From: Burkholderiales bacterium
GTDB taxonomy: Bacteria > Pseudomonadota > Gammaproteobacteria > Burkholderiales > SHXO01
Assembly: GCA_020854105.1 (NCBI GenBank)
Contig: JADZGB010000040.1
Coordinates: forward strand, 1 to 64,000
DNA length: 64,000 nucleotides
Direction: 5' to 3'
Part shown: positions 1-10,925 of the stretch, piece by piece
How positions within the stretch are numbered: the stretch's first letter is position 1
How the letters are laid out: each line of letters opens with the position of its first letter
Translations under genes and position numbers: made by a program
Notes under the pieces: generated by a model
What the model was told of the DNA's origin: nothing
What the model saw: only the letters and a program-made list of their open reading frames with translations
Database searches by the model: none

Positions 1-112
1 GCCTTCTCGGCGCGCAGCGCCCCTGGATCGATCCGTCCGGACACCAAAGTTCATCCAAAAAGCTCGCTGAAACGATCGCCGCTCTCGCATTGCGACGAAT
101 TTCAACAGCCTG

Positions 113-2054
<1,942 letters not shown>

Positions 2055-2137
2055 CAGTCACCTCAATGACTTTCAACAAAAGTTGGCTGGTTGGGTATTG
2101 CGGGTATTGCTGGTGCCACTGCACCAACCGCGCGTAG

Positions 2138-2165
2138 GTATGGGCGCGGTGACCGGGCTTTCAAG
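2138..2165 (-). promoter_or_regulatory. Putative sigma-32 heat-shock promoter for groESL
   Basis: Reverse strand reads CTTGAAA-N14-CCCATAC, close to the sigma-32 consensus CTTGAAA-N11-16-CCCATNT, upstream of groES. Confidence 0.7.
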
Positions 2166-2285
2166 ACCCCCGGGCAGTTTTTTTCTGGAACGTGCGCGGA
2201 CGCGCCGGCCCGCCGACTTCGCGGCGCGCCTGCGGCAATTCCTGCGTGCCCTGCCGTACTGGCCCAGCGCTGACGGGTGCCCGCG

Positions 2286-3401
2286 TCAGCGCTCCAGTAG
2301 GTCCTGGCCTTCACCCAGGCGCGGGTAGGCGAGCTCGCTGCGCGGGTCGCGCAGGTGCCCGGCGATGGGCACGCTCACGGCGGGCAGGGCATCGCAGTCC
2401 TCCGCGACCACGCTGCGGCTCAGCGCGCCGCGGGCCGCGAACTGCGGATCGGCGAGCGCTTCCTCCAGCGTCTTCACCAGATTGCAGCACACGTCCCGGC
2501 CGGCAAGGATCTCGTTCCATTGCGCAGCGGTGCGCTGCCCGATCAGGCGCGCGACCTGCGTGATCGTCGCCAGTGGATCGCGCCGGTCGTCGCGCAGCGC
2601 CGGCGGCAGGCCGATCGCCTCGCAGAAGTTCGCCCAGAACCTGTCCTCGAGCGGCGCCGCGGCCAGGTGGCGGCCGTCCGCGGTTCGGTAGATCTGGTAG
2701 CGCGGGCTGCCGCCGCTCAGCTGCTCGGCGCCGGGCTTCGGCCAGCCGCCATCGCTGGCGCCGTTGCCGATGCCCCAGAACAGAAAAGGCAGCAGGCCGT
2801 CGGTCATGGCGATATCGAGATAGGTGCCCTGGCCGGTCCGGTCGCGCGCGCGCAGCGCCAGCAGGATGTTCATCACCGCCGGATAGGCGCCGCCGGCGAT
2901 GTCCGCGATCAGGGCCGACGGTACCACCGGGGCGCCGTCGCTTCCCGCGGAGATGCCGAGAAGACCGGCGTCGGCCTGGTAGTTGAGGTCGTGCGCGGCG
3001 ACCTGCGCCTTGGGCCCGCCCTGGCCGTATCCGGTGATCGAGCAGTAGACGATGCGCGGGTTGATCGCCCTGACCTGTTCGTAGCCCAGCCCCAGGCGCG
3101 TCATCACGCCCGGGCGGAACTGCTCGACCAGCACGTCCGCGCTCTCCAGCAGCGGCTGCAGCGCCTCCAGGGAGGCCGGCTGCTTCAGGTCGAGCGCGAT
3201 GCTGCGCTTGCCGCGATTGAGCATGGCGAAATGTGCGCTGGCATCGCCGAAGGCGGGACGGTAGTGGCGCATCTCCTCGCCGCTGCCGGGCCGTTCGATC
3301 TTGATCACCTCGGCGCCGGCCTCTGCCAGCAGCAGGGTGGCCATGGGACCGGGAAGGAGGGTGCTGAAGTCGAGGACGCGCAGGTCCGAGAGAGGAAGCA
3401 T
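2286..3401 (-). CDS. CaiB/BaiF family CoA-transferase
   Basis: MLPLSDLRVLDFSTLLPGPMATLLLAEAGAEVIKIERPGSGEEMR...RGKRSIALDLK, class III CoA-transferase signature. Confidence 0.93.
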   Translation of the reverse strand: MLPLSDLRVLDFSTLLPGPMATLLLAEAGAEVIKIERPGSGEEMRHYRPAFGDASAHFAMLNRGKRSIALDLKQPASLEALQPLLESADVLVEQFRPGVMTRLGLGYEQVRAINPRIVYCSITGYGQGGPKAQVAAHDLNYQADAGLLGISAGSDGAPVVPSALIADIAGGAYPAVMNILLALRARDRTGQGTYLDIAMTDGLLPFLFWGIGNGASDGGWPKPGAEQLSGGSPRYQIYRTADGRHLAAAPLEDRFWANFCEAIGLPPALRDDRRDPLATITQVARLIGQRTAAQWNEILAGRDVCCNLVKTLEEALADPQFAARGALSRSVVAEDCDALPAVSVPIAGHLRDPRSELAYPRLGEGQDLLER

Positions 3402-3526
3402 GTCAGATCCGAATCGGTGAATCCTCGGATTCTAGTCGCACACCGCCACGTCTCAAGTCGGGGCGCGGCAGGACGAAAACGCCGGTAGGCCCTGGACAGC
3501 CGACGTCCGGGGAGAACGAGGGAGAC

Positions 3527-4360
3527 ATGCAGCACACCGGCGTCCTGGAGACCCCATCCAACGAATCTGGCAGCGATTCCCGGCCCCTCGCCATCGAGGA
3601 CGTGTGGCGGGGGATCGAGAATCAGCAGTTCCTGCCGCATTTCCAGCCCAAGGTATCGCTGCGCGGGATGGAACTGAAGGGCATGGAGGCGCTGATCCGC
3701 TGGCAGCACCCGCAGCGCGGACTGCTCACCGCCGGCAGCTTCCTGCCGCTGATCACCGACAACTTTCTGTTCGACGACCTGGCCTTCGTGATGCTGGAAC
3801 GGTCCGTCGGCCAGTGCCGGCGCTGGCTCGACGATGGGCTTCAGGTGCCTGTCTCGGTCAATCTGACCCCCGATCTGCTGCGCGATGGGCGGCTGACCGG
3901 GCGCATTCAGGCGACGATGGCCCGCGCCGCGGTGCCGGCCGAGTACATCACCATCGAAGTCGCCGAAGCGGCGGTGGCGCAGAAGTCCGACGCGATCCTG
4001 GAGACGCTGCTCGCGCTGCGCGTGGCCGGATTCGGCGTGGCGGTGGACGACTACGGTACCGGCCGCTGCGACCGGGAGCAGCTCGAACGCATTCCGGCGA
4101 GCGAACTCAAGATCGATCGCATGATGCTCGCCGGCGCTGCGCGCGATGCCGCGCTCAAGGCGCAACTGCAGGCGAGCGTGGAGCTGGCGCGTGATCTGAA
4201 CTTCACCGCGGTCGCCGAAGGCATCGAGACGCGCGAGGAGTGGGATCTGGTCAACGAGCTGGGCTGTGACATGGCGCAGGGCTGGTTCATCGCCCACGCC
4301 ATGCCCGGTGAGGACCTGGCGGACTGGCTGCTCGCCTGGAACGCCGACCCTTTCCTGTAG
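3527..4360 (+). CDS. Stand-alone EAL-domain protein
   Basis: MEALIRWQHPQRGLL, DDYGTGRCDREQLERIPASELKIDR, AEGIETREEWDLVNELGCDMAQGWFIAHAM. Confidence 0.88.
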   Translation: MQHTGVLETPSNESGSDSRPLAIEDVWRGIENQQFLPHFQPKVSLRGMELKGMEALIRWQHPQRGLLTAGSFLPLITDNFLFDDLAFVMLERSVGQCRRWLDDGLQVPVSVNLTPDLLRDGRLTGRIQATMARAAVPAEYITIEVAEAAVAQKSDAILETLLALRVAGFGVAVDDYGTGRCDREQLERIPASELKIDRMMLAGAARDAALKAQLQASVELARDLNFTAVAEGIETREEWDLVNELGCDMAQGWFIAHAMPGEDLADWLLAWNADPFL

Positions 4361-4375
4361 CGCTGCGGGCGGCCC

Positions 4376-5275
4376 TCAGCCGAGCCAGGCTGCCCCGCGC
4401 ACGCCGCTGGAATCGCCGTGAGCGTTGCGCAGCAGCGGGGTATCGACGCGATCGCAGAACACCCACTCGCCCCACAGCCGGGGCACGGTCTGGTACCAGC
4501 GGTCGACCCTCGACAATCCGCCGCCGAGCACGATCGCGTCCGGGTCGAGGATGTTGATGACGTGAGCCAGGGCGCGCGCCAGCCGCTGCTCGTAGCGCTC
4601 GACGCTCGCCAGGCTGCACAGTTCTCCGCCCGCGGCCGCCTCGACGATCTCGGGCGGGTCAAGCAGCACGCCGGTCACGGCAAAGTGATCGCGCGCGAGT
4701 CCGGGGCCGGAGAGAAAGGTCTCGATGCAGCCGCTGCGGCCGCAATAGCAGGCCGCGCCCGGCCGCTCTTCGCGCAGCGGCCAGGGCAGGGGATTGTGTC
4801 CCCATTCCCCGGCGATGCGGTTCGGGCCGCTCAGCAGCCTGCCGTCGACCACGATGCCGCCCCCCACACCGGTGCCGAGGATCACGCCGAACACGACGCG
4901 ACATCCCGCACCCGCGCCGTCGACCGCCTCGGACAGGGCAAAGCAGTTGGCATCGTTCTCGATGCGCACCTCGCGTCCCAGGCGATGCACGAGATCGTGC
5001 AGCAGCGGCCTGCCGTTGAGCCAGGTCGAATTCGAGTTGCGCAGCAGACCGCTGGCCGGCGAGATCGCGCCCGGGGTGCCGATGCCCACGCTCGCACGCG
5101 CGCCCAGCTGCGCTTCGGCCTCTCGCACCAGCGTCGCGATCATGTCGAGCGTGGCCGCGTAGTCGCCCTGCGGCGAGGCCACGCGCCGGCGCAGCAACTG
5201 GCTGCCCTGCGCGTCCAGTGCGATGATCTCCGTCTTGGTGCCGCCCAGATCGATGCCGATGCGTACCATCGTCAT
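4376..5275 (-). CDS. ROK family sugar kinase (fructokinase/NAGK-like)
   Basis: MTMVRIGIDLGGTKTEIIAL...CRVVFGVILGTGVGGGIVVDGRL...EWGHNPLP...CYCGRSGCIETFLSGPGL. Confidence 0.93.
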   Translation of the reverse strand: MTMVRIGIDLGGTKTEIIALDAQGSQLLRRRVASPQGDYAATLDMIATLVREAEAQLGARASVGIGTPGAISPASGLLRNSNSTWLNGRPLLHDLVHRLGREVRIENDANCFALSEAVDGAGAGCRVVFGVILGTGVGGGIVVDGRLLSGPNRIAGEWGHNPLPWPLREERPGAACYCGRSGCIETFLSGPGLARDHFAVTGVLLDPPEIVEAAAGGELCSLASVERYEQRLARALAHVINILDPDAIVLGGGLSRVDRWYQTVPRLWGEWVFCDRVDTPLLRNAHGDSSGVRGAAWLG

Positions 5276-5346
5276 GTGTCGTTCGTCACAGGGTGGTGCC
5301 GGTGTGGCGTGCGTGCGCCAGGCGGGCGGGCGCGCCATGGCAAGTG

Positions 5347-5415
5347 CATCCCCCGGCAAGACATCCCCCGGCAAGACATCCCCCGGCAAGACATTCCCCG
5401 GCAAGACATTCCCCG
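5347..5415. repeat. 15-bp tandem repeat, 4 full copies plus a partial (CATCCCCCGGCAAGA)
   Basis: Copies at 5347, 5362, 5377, 5392 and partial at 5407; the last two have CATT in place of CATC; lies between divergent ROK kinase and DUF898 genes. Confidence 0.97.
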
Positions 5416-5430
5416 CATCGGAAGCCGTAC

Positions 5431-6480
5431 ATGATGGAACCCCTGTCCGCCCCGCAGCAGCTGACCCGCGCCGACTTCGAGTTTACCGGGTCGGGAGGCG
5501 AGTACTTCCGCATCTGGATCGTCAACATCGCGCTGACCGTGCTGACCCTGGGCGTGTACTCGGCCTGGGCCAAGGTGCGCCGTCTGCAGTACTTCTACCG
5601 CAACACGCGGGTGGCGGATGCGAGTTTCGACTACCACGGCAGGCCGCTGGCGATCCTGAAGGGCCGCGTCGTGGCGGTGGCGCTGCTGTTTCTGTACAAC
5701 CTCGCGCTGGAATTCCAGTCGCTGCTGGCACTGGTCATCGCCGTGCCGGTCGTGCCGGTCCTGCCCTGGCTGCTGCGCCAGTCGCTGCGCTTCCGCCTGC
5801 ACTACTCGAGCTGGCGCGGCCTGCGCTTCGCCTTCCACGGCGGCACCGCAGGCGCCTATCGCGTGTTCATGCTCTGGCCGATTCTGTCCTTCGCGAGTTT
5901 CTACCTGCTCGGACCCATGTGGCATCAGCGCCTCAAGCGCTATCAGCATGGCAATGCCGCATTCGGCGCCACGCCGTTCGCGATCTCGGCTGGCGTGGGC
6001 GCCTTCTACCGACCCTACCTGGTGGCACTCGGCGGCCTGATCCTGCTGACTGTCGTGGCACTGCCAGCGGCCCTGGCGCTCACTGCGGGCGTGCGGGCCG
6101 GCTACGCGAGGCAGTTCATGACCGCCTTCGGCGTGCTCGGCGTACTGGGGGCGGGCTTCATGGTCCTGATCGGTCCCTACCTCATGTCGCGCATCCAGAA
6201 CCTGGTGTGGAACACGACCACGCTGGGGCCGCACCGGTTCCGGTGCAGGCTGCGGGCGCGCAGCCTGGCATGGATCGGCGGCACCAACCTGCTGCTCATC
6301 GTTCTCACCCTGGGTCTGTACCTGCCCTTCGCCGCAGTGCGGCTGGCCCGCTACCGCGCTTCGTGCACGAGCCTGCTGCCGGGCAGCGCTCTGGACGAGT
6401 TCGTCGCCAGCGAGAAGGCAGGTGTCGCGGCGCTGGGCGAGGAACTGGGCGAATTGCTCGACATCGACATCTCGCTGTGA
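5431..6480 (+). CDS. YjgN/DUF898 family membrane protein
   Basis: FEFTGSGGEYFRIWIVNIALTVLTLGVYSAWAKVRRLQYFYRNTRVADASFDYHGRPLAILKGR; multiple TM segments. Start chosen downstream of the tandem repeat. Confidence 0.9.
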   Translation: MMEPLSAPQQLTRADFEFTGSGGEYFRIWIVNIALTVLTLGVYSAWAKVRRLQYFYRNTRVADASFDYHGRPLAILKGRVVAVALLFLYNLALEFQSLLALVIAVPVVPVLPWLLRQSLRFRLHYSSWRGLRFAFHGGTAGAYRVFMLWPILSFASFYLLGPMWHQRLKRYQHGNAAFGATPFAISAGVGAFYRPYLVALGGLILLTVVALPAALALTAGVRAGYARQFMTAFGVLGVLGAGFMVLIGPYLMSRIQNLVWNTTTLGPHRFRCRLRARSLAWIGGTNLLLIVLTLGLYLPFAAVRLARYRASCTSLLPGSALDEFVASEKAGVAALGEELGELLDIDISL

Positions 6481-7601
6481 CACCGCCGCTGCACGGCGTC
6501 TACTTCGACGGACGTACCTCGGCTCGCCGGCCGGTGACGCTCACGCTACACGCGCGCGGCGTGCTCTCGCTCGAGGGCGAGGGCATCTCACGCCAGGTGC
6601 CGCTGACGCAGGTGGAGGTGGCGGAGGCGATGGGCAGCGCGCCGCGGCGCCTGCTGTTCGCCGACGGTGCGGTGTGCGAGGTGGCGCTGCAGACGGGACT
6701 GGACGCCTTTCTGGACGCCGCGGGGCGGCGCGAATCGCTGGTGGTGCGCGCGCAGGCACGGTGGCGCTGGGCGCTCGCCGCGGCGTTGCTGCTCCTCGCG
6801 GTAGTCGGGGCAGGATACCGCTGGGGATTGCCCTGGGCCGCCGCGCAGATCGCGGCGCGGTTGCCCGATGCCGTGGTGGAATCGGTGTCGGCCCAGACGC
6901 TGAAGGGCCTGGAGCAGTTGCTGTTCGAGCCGACCCGGCTGCCGCAGGAGCGGCGCGAGCGCATCGCGCAGGCGTTCGCACGGATGAAGCCGCCGGGGGC
7001 GCAGCGCGTGCCTCACGAGGTGCTGTTCCGCTCGGCCCCCGCAATCGGTGCGAACGCCCTCGCGCTGCCCGACGGTACGGTGGTGGTCACCGACCAGCTG
7101 GTCGACCTCGCCAATGGGGACGAATCGGTGCTCGCGGTGCTGGCGCACGAACTCGGGCACGTACACGAGCGCCACGGCCTGCGCCTGATGGTGGAAAGCT
7201 CCATCGTCGGCTTCGTCCTCGCGTGGTATCTCGGCGATCTGTCGAGCATCGCGGCGGTATTGCCGGCGGCGCTGCTGCAGGCGCGCTACTCGCGGGAACA
7301 CGAACGTGCCGCAGACGCGTACGCCGCGCGCATGCTGTCAGCCAATGGGCGGTCGCCGGGCTCGCTCGCCGACATGCTCGAGAAGATCGAGGCCAGTCGC
7401 GGGGCCCGGATCAGCGGCGAGGACGGGATCAGCGGCGAGGACGGGACCAGCGGCGAGGACGGGACCAGCGGCGAGGACGGGACCAGCGGCGAGGACGGGA
7501 CCAGCGGCGAGGACAGGACAGGCGGCGGGGACGTGAAGGACTACCTGGCATCGCACCCGGCCACGCGCGAGCGCATCCGGGCGTTGCGGGGCGCGCGCTG
7601 A
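6477..7601 (+). CDS. M48 family metallopeptidase
   Basis: GTG start overlapping the DUF898 stop; VLAVLAHELGHVHERHGLRLM (HExxH), REHERAADAYAARML; C-terminal GTSGED repeats. Confidence 0.92.
   Translation: MTPPLHGVYFDGRTSARRPVTLTLHARGVLSLEGEGISRQVPLTQVEVAEAMGSAPRRLLFADGAVCEVALQTGLDAFLDAAGRRESLVVRAQARWRWALAAALLLLAVVGAGYRWGLPWAAAQIAARLPDAVVESVSAQTLKGLEQLLFEPTRLPQERRERIAQAFARMKPPGAQRVPHEVLFRSAPAIGANALALPDGTVVVTDQLVDLANGDESVLAVLAHELGHVHERHGLRLMVESSIVGFVLAWYLGDLSSIAAVLPAALLQARYSREHERAADAYAARMLSANGRSPGSLADMLEKIEASRGARISGEDGISGEDGTSGEDGTSGEDGTSGEDGTSGEDRTGGGDVKDYLASHPATRERIRALRGAR
7407..7532. repeat. 18-bp tandem repeat within the M48 gene, 6 copies plus one degenerate (GGGACCAGCGGCGAGGAC = GTSGED)
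   Basis: Copies end at 7424, 7442, 7460, 7478, 7496 and 7514; degenerate copy 7515-7532. Confidence 0.97.
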
Positions 7602-7611
7602 GCGGGCGCGC

Positions 7612-8415
7612 TTACGCTGCCGTGAGCAGGGTCTCGATCATGCGCAGCAGCGCACTGCGCTCCTGGCCCGAGATCGGCTCGGCGATGCGCGCGGCTGCCA
7701 CCGGCGGCATCCACTCTGCCAGTGTCTGCGCCGGCTCGGGCAGGATCTCGCGGTAGCGCTGCAGGAACAGGTCGACGAACTGCGCGCGCAACGCATCGAA
7801 GGCCGCACGCCGCGGGTTCGCGCCCGTAGCCAGGCGCGCGTAGTTGAGCAGCAGGCAGGTGCGTGCCAGATCCGCGGCGGGGCAGCCGGCAGTGGCGTCG
7901 AACCAGTCGATCAGGCGCGGGCCGTCGGCCGTGAGGATCACATTGCCCGGGTGCAGGTCGCCGTGACAGACCATGCGCTGGTCCGGCAGGTCGCGCAGGA
8001 TCTGCACCACGCCGGGCTTGACGCGCGCGGGCAGCGGGCCGAGCTGCACCCGGCGGGTCATGTGCTCGCGCTGCGGGGGCAGCGCCTCACACGGCAGCTG
8101 ATGCAGGCTCGCCTGCAGGCGAGCCAGCTCGGCGGCGAACTCTTCCATGCGCTCCGGGTGCGCGCAGACGGCATCGAGCATCAGCGCTCCGTCGAGCTTC
8201 TCGAACACCACGCCGGGGCGTCCGCCGACCTTCACCACGTCGAACACCTGTGCGGCCGGCGCACCGGCTTCGCGTGCGGCGCGCGTGCGCGCTGCTTCAC
8301 GTTCGGCCGCGTCCATCGTGGCGCCTTCCCAGTAGAGCTTCACCACCCGTGCGCCTTCCCAGGCGAACAGCTCGGCGGTCCCGCCCGCGGCGAGACGAGG
8401 TCCAAGATCGGTCAT
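7612..8415 (-). CDS. Aminoglycoside phosphotransferase/choline kinase-like family protein
   Basis: MTDLGPRLAAGGTAELFAWEGARVVKLYW...MVCHGDLHPGNVILTADGPRLIDWFDATAGCPAADLART. Confidence 0.85.
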   Translation of the reverse strand: MTDLGPRLAAGGTAELFAWEGARVVKLYWEGATMDAAEREAARTRAAREAGAPAAQVFDVVKVGGRPGVVFEKLDGALMLDAVCAHPERMEEFAAELARLQASLHQLPCEALPPQREHMTRRVQLGPLPARVKPGVVQILRDLPDQRMVCHGDLHPGNVILTADGPRLIDWFDATAGCPAADLARTCLLLNYARLATGANPRRAAFDALRAQFVDLFLQRYREILPEPAQTLAEWMPPVAAARIAEPISGQERSALLRMIETLLTAA

Positions 8416-8499
8416 GCGAGATATTCGGCGAGTGGCATCGTATCTGCCGTGCGATGATGGCGTGCGGACGGAGGTCCGCTGCATTCGCCACTGTGCAGC

Positions 8500-8660
8500 G
8501 CAGCTTTCGTGCCAGTCGAATCCGGCGCCGATGCAGTGCGCGCTGCCGGGCGGAATCAGCACCGTGTCGCCGGTGCGGACCGGGAAGGACGTGTCGCCCA
8601 GCGTCATCCGGCCCTCGCCGGCGGTCACGGCGATGGCGCGGGCCGGCCCGCGTCCCGCTG
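8500..8660 (-). pseudogene. Possible cupin-domain remnant
   Basis: In frame upstream of the phosphotransferase: AIAVTAGEGRMTLGDTSFPVRTGDTVLIPPGSAHCIGAG resembles a cupin core, but the N-terminal half is absent and CHASE2 starts at 8680 on the other strand. Confidence 0.5.
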
Positions 8661-8679
8661 ATAGAATCGAGCGCCTACG

Positions 8680-10404
8680 ATGAGTCTACGAGTCGCCATC
8701 CTGCGTGCCTACACCGGGGCCTTTCGCGCTGCCTCCGGTTTCCTCGCGCGCCGTCTGCGCAGCAATTTCTATCTGTATCTCGCCGGGCTGTTCTCGCTGT
8801 TCGCGCTGTTCGACGTGCTGGTGCTGCACCAGGTCGTGGACATGCGCCAGCGCTCCTACGACCTGGTCATCAAGAATCGCATCGTCAAGCCTGCCGCCGA
8901 TCCCGATATCGTGATCGTCGATATCGACGAGCGCAGCCTGGCGGCGATGGCCCCGGAGTACGGGCGCTGGCCGTGGCCGCGCCAGGTGCTCGCGGAGTTC
9001 GTCGAGAACGCCGCACGGCAGGGGCCCAGCGCCATCGTGCTCGACGTGCTGTTCAGCGATCCCGATGTCTTCAATCCCGACAGCGATGCCTACTTCAACG
9101 AGGTGATCGCGGCCACGCCCGGCGTGTTCTTTCCGTATCTGCGCCTGCCGCAGAAGAACGATGCGCTGAGCGAGCTGGCGCCGCAGGCGATTCCCGGCGC
9201 GGTGAGGACCCCGCTCGCACGGGAGGGCGCCACCGTTGCCGTCGTGCTGCCGCATTTTCCGGCCGCGCTGCAGGCGGGACGGCTGGGCACCTTCAACGTC
9301 GAACCCGATGCCGACGGCGTGGTGCGACGCTACCCCGTGTGGCTGGATGCATACGGGTGGCAGTTGCCGTCGCTGCCGCTGGTGGTGGGGCAGGCGCTGG
9401 GCCACCCGGCACCGGCGCGCCAGAGCATCCTGCTCAACTGGCGCGGCAAGCCATTCAGCTACCGCTACGCGAGTTTCAGCGACGTGTACCTGGACATGCT
9501 GAACAGCGACCGGAAGCGTCCGCCCGAGGAGTTCAAGGGGAAGATCGTCCTGGTCGGTTCGACCGCGGCCGGGCTCGGCGACATCAAGGGCACCTCGATC
9601 GACCGCCAGTTCCCCGGCGTGGAGATCCTCGCCACCGCGATCGACAACATCCGCCATGATGACTTCATCCGCGTGCCGACCAGCCGCTGGCCCTACTTCC
9701 TGGTGGCGATGGCGATCCTGTGGGCAACCGCGATCGCCTTCTACCGCAACGTCGAGCCGGACCTGTTCGCGCGCGTGTTCGGGCTGTCGCAGATCGGCCT
9801 GCTGGTGCTGTCCTACCTGTCCATCAACTTCACCAACTTCTTCTTCAATCTGACCGGGCCGGTGTTCCTGGCCTTCGTCTACTTCTCCATCGCCAAGGTC
9901 TACGCGCTGGCGACCGCGCGCGCGCTCGAGCGCAATCCGGTCGCCGAGAGCCTGCGTGGCGTGGGCAGCCACCAGGCAGCCATGGCCGTCGTGCAGATCG
10001 CGGGGCGCGACGACACGTCCACCGCGATCTTCATGCGTGCGTTGAAGAAGGCCGTGGAGCGCCACGGCAAGGTGCCCAAGGACGTCGAGGTGATCAAGGG
10101 CAAGCAGCGCGGGGTATTCGGCTTGCTGGAGAGCACGCTGGTGGTGTCGTGGGTGCACGTACGCGACGATGTGAAGCAGGCAGAAGCCGTCGAGGCCGAT
10201 GTGGCCGCTCTCGGCCGCGACCTGGATCGTCTCGTCGCGGCGCACGCCATTGCCGGGGAGCGCCTCGCGTCGCTGCACGTGCACAGGCGCTCACTCGGCG
10301 GTGCCGCCGGACGCGTGCTGCCGGGGGAGTGGCGCCTTCTGTTCGGCGAAGCACTCGCAGCGGCCGAAGCGCGGGCGCAGACACAGCAAGGAGAACGGAC
10401 ATGA
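8680..10404 (+). CDS. CHASE2-domain membrane protein without a recognisable cyclase/kinase output domain
   Basis: DIVIVDIDERSLAAM..YGRWPWPRQVLAEFVENAARQGPSAIVLDVLFSDPD...FKGKIVLVGSTAAGLGDIKGTSIDRQFPGVEILATAIDNI, then TM segments. Confidence 0.88.
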   Translation: MSLRVAILRAYTGAFRAASGFLARRLRSNFYLYLAGLFSLFALFDVLVLHQVVDMRQRSYDLVIKNRIVKPAADPDIVIVDIDERSLAAMAPEYGRWPWPRQVLAEFVENAARQGPSAIVLDVLFSDPDVFNPDSDAYFNEVIAATPGVFFPYLRLPQKNDALSELAPQAIPGAVRTPLAREGATVAVVLPHFPAALQAGRLGTFNVEPDADGVVRRYPVWLDAYGWQLPSLPLVVGQALGHPAPARQSILLNWRGKPFSYRYASFSDVYLDMLNSDRKRPPEEFKGKIVLVGSTAAGLGDIKGTSIDRQFPGVEILATAIDNIRHDDFIRVPTSRWPYFLVAMAILWATAIAFYRNVEPDLFARVFGLSQIGLLVLSYLSINFTNFFFNLTGPVFLAFVYFSIAKVYALATARALERNPVAESLRGVGSHQAAMAVVQIAGRDDTSTAIFMRALKKAVERHGKVPKDVEVIKGKQRGVFGLLESTLVVSWVHVRDDVKQAEAVEADVAALGRDLDRLVAAHAIAGERLASLHVHRRSLGGAAGRVLPGEWRLLFGEALAAAEARAQTQQGERT

Positions 10405-10925
10405 CCAGAGCAGGACGCGCGCTTGCCGCGCTGTGGCTGGCGGCGACACTGCTGCCCGGCTGGGCGGTGGCACAGGAGATCGGCACGGCGCTCAAGGCCG
10501 ACGAGATCCGGGCCGAGCCGTTCACGGATGCCAAGGCCATCGGCAGGATTGCCAAGGGCGACAAGGTAGAGATCCTGGCGCGCCAGAGCGGCTGGCTGCA
10601 GGTCAGATCCGGCGCCAGGAAGGGCTGGGTGCGCCTGCTCAGCGTCCGCAGGGGGCAGGGCGGCCAGACCAACGTGGCGCAGGAGGTGGGTAGCGTGGCC
10701 GGGGTTGCCACGGGCCGGACCGGCACCGGGCAGGTCGTGTCCACCACCGGCGTGCGCGGACTCGACGCGGAGGAACTCGAGGCCGCGAAGTTCGACGGCA
10801 AGCAGATCTCCAAGGCGGAATCGCTCGCTGTCTCCGCCGCGGACGCGCGCCGATTCGCCGGGGAGGCCGGGCTGGCGGCGCAGAGCATCAAGCTGCTGCC
10901 CGATCCGCGAGGAGGTGCCCGATGA
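10401..10925 (+). CDS. Secreted SH3-domain protein
   Basis: Signal peptide; EPFTDAKAIGRIAKGDKVEILARQSGWLQVRSGARKGWVRLLSVRRG; ATGA overlap with CHASE2. Confidence 0.85.
   Translation: MTRAGRALAALWLAATLLPGWAVAQEIGTALKADEIRAEPFTDAKAIGRIAKGDKVEILARQSGWLQVRSGARKGWVRLLSVRRGQGGQTNVAQEVGSVAGVATGRTGTGQVVSTTGVRGLDAEELEAAKFDGKQISKAESLAVSAADARRFAGEAGLAAQSIKLLPDPRGGAR

Noticed and set aside
5347-5415. CRISPR array
   Set aside because: Units are contiguous 15-bp copies with no unique spacers; the same applies to 7407-7532, 16907-16957 and 27470-27554. No cas genes seen.
5223-7601. Single 792-aa protein spanning the tandem repeat, DUF898 region and M48
   Set aside because: The N-terminal two thirds is an out-of-frame reading of the DUF898 gene; the M48 gene starts at GTG 6477.
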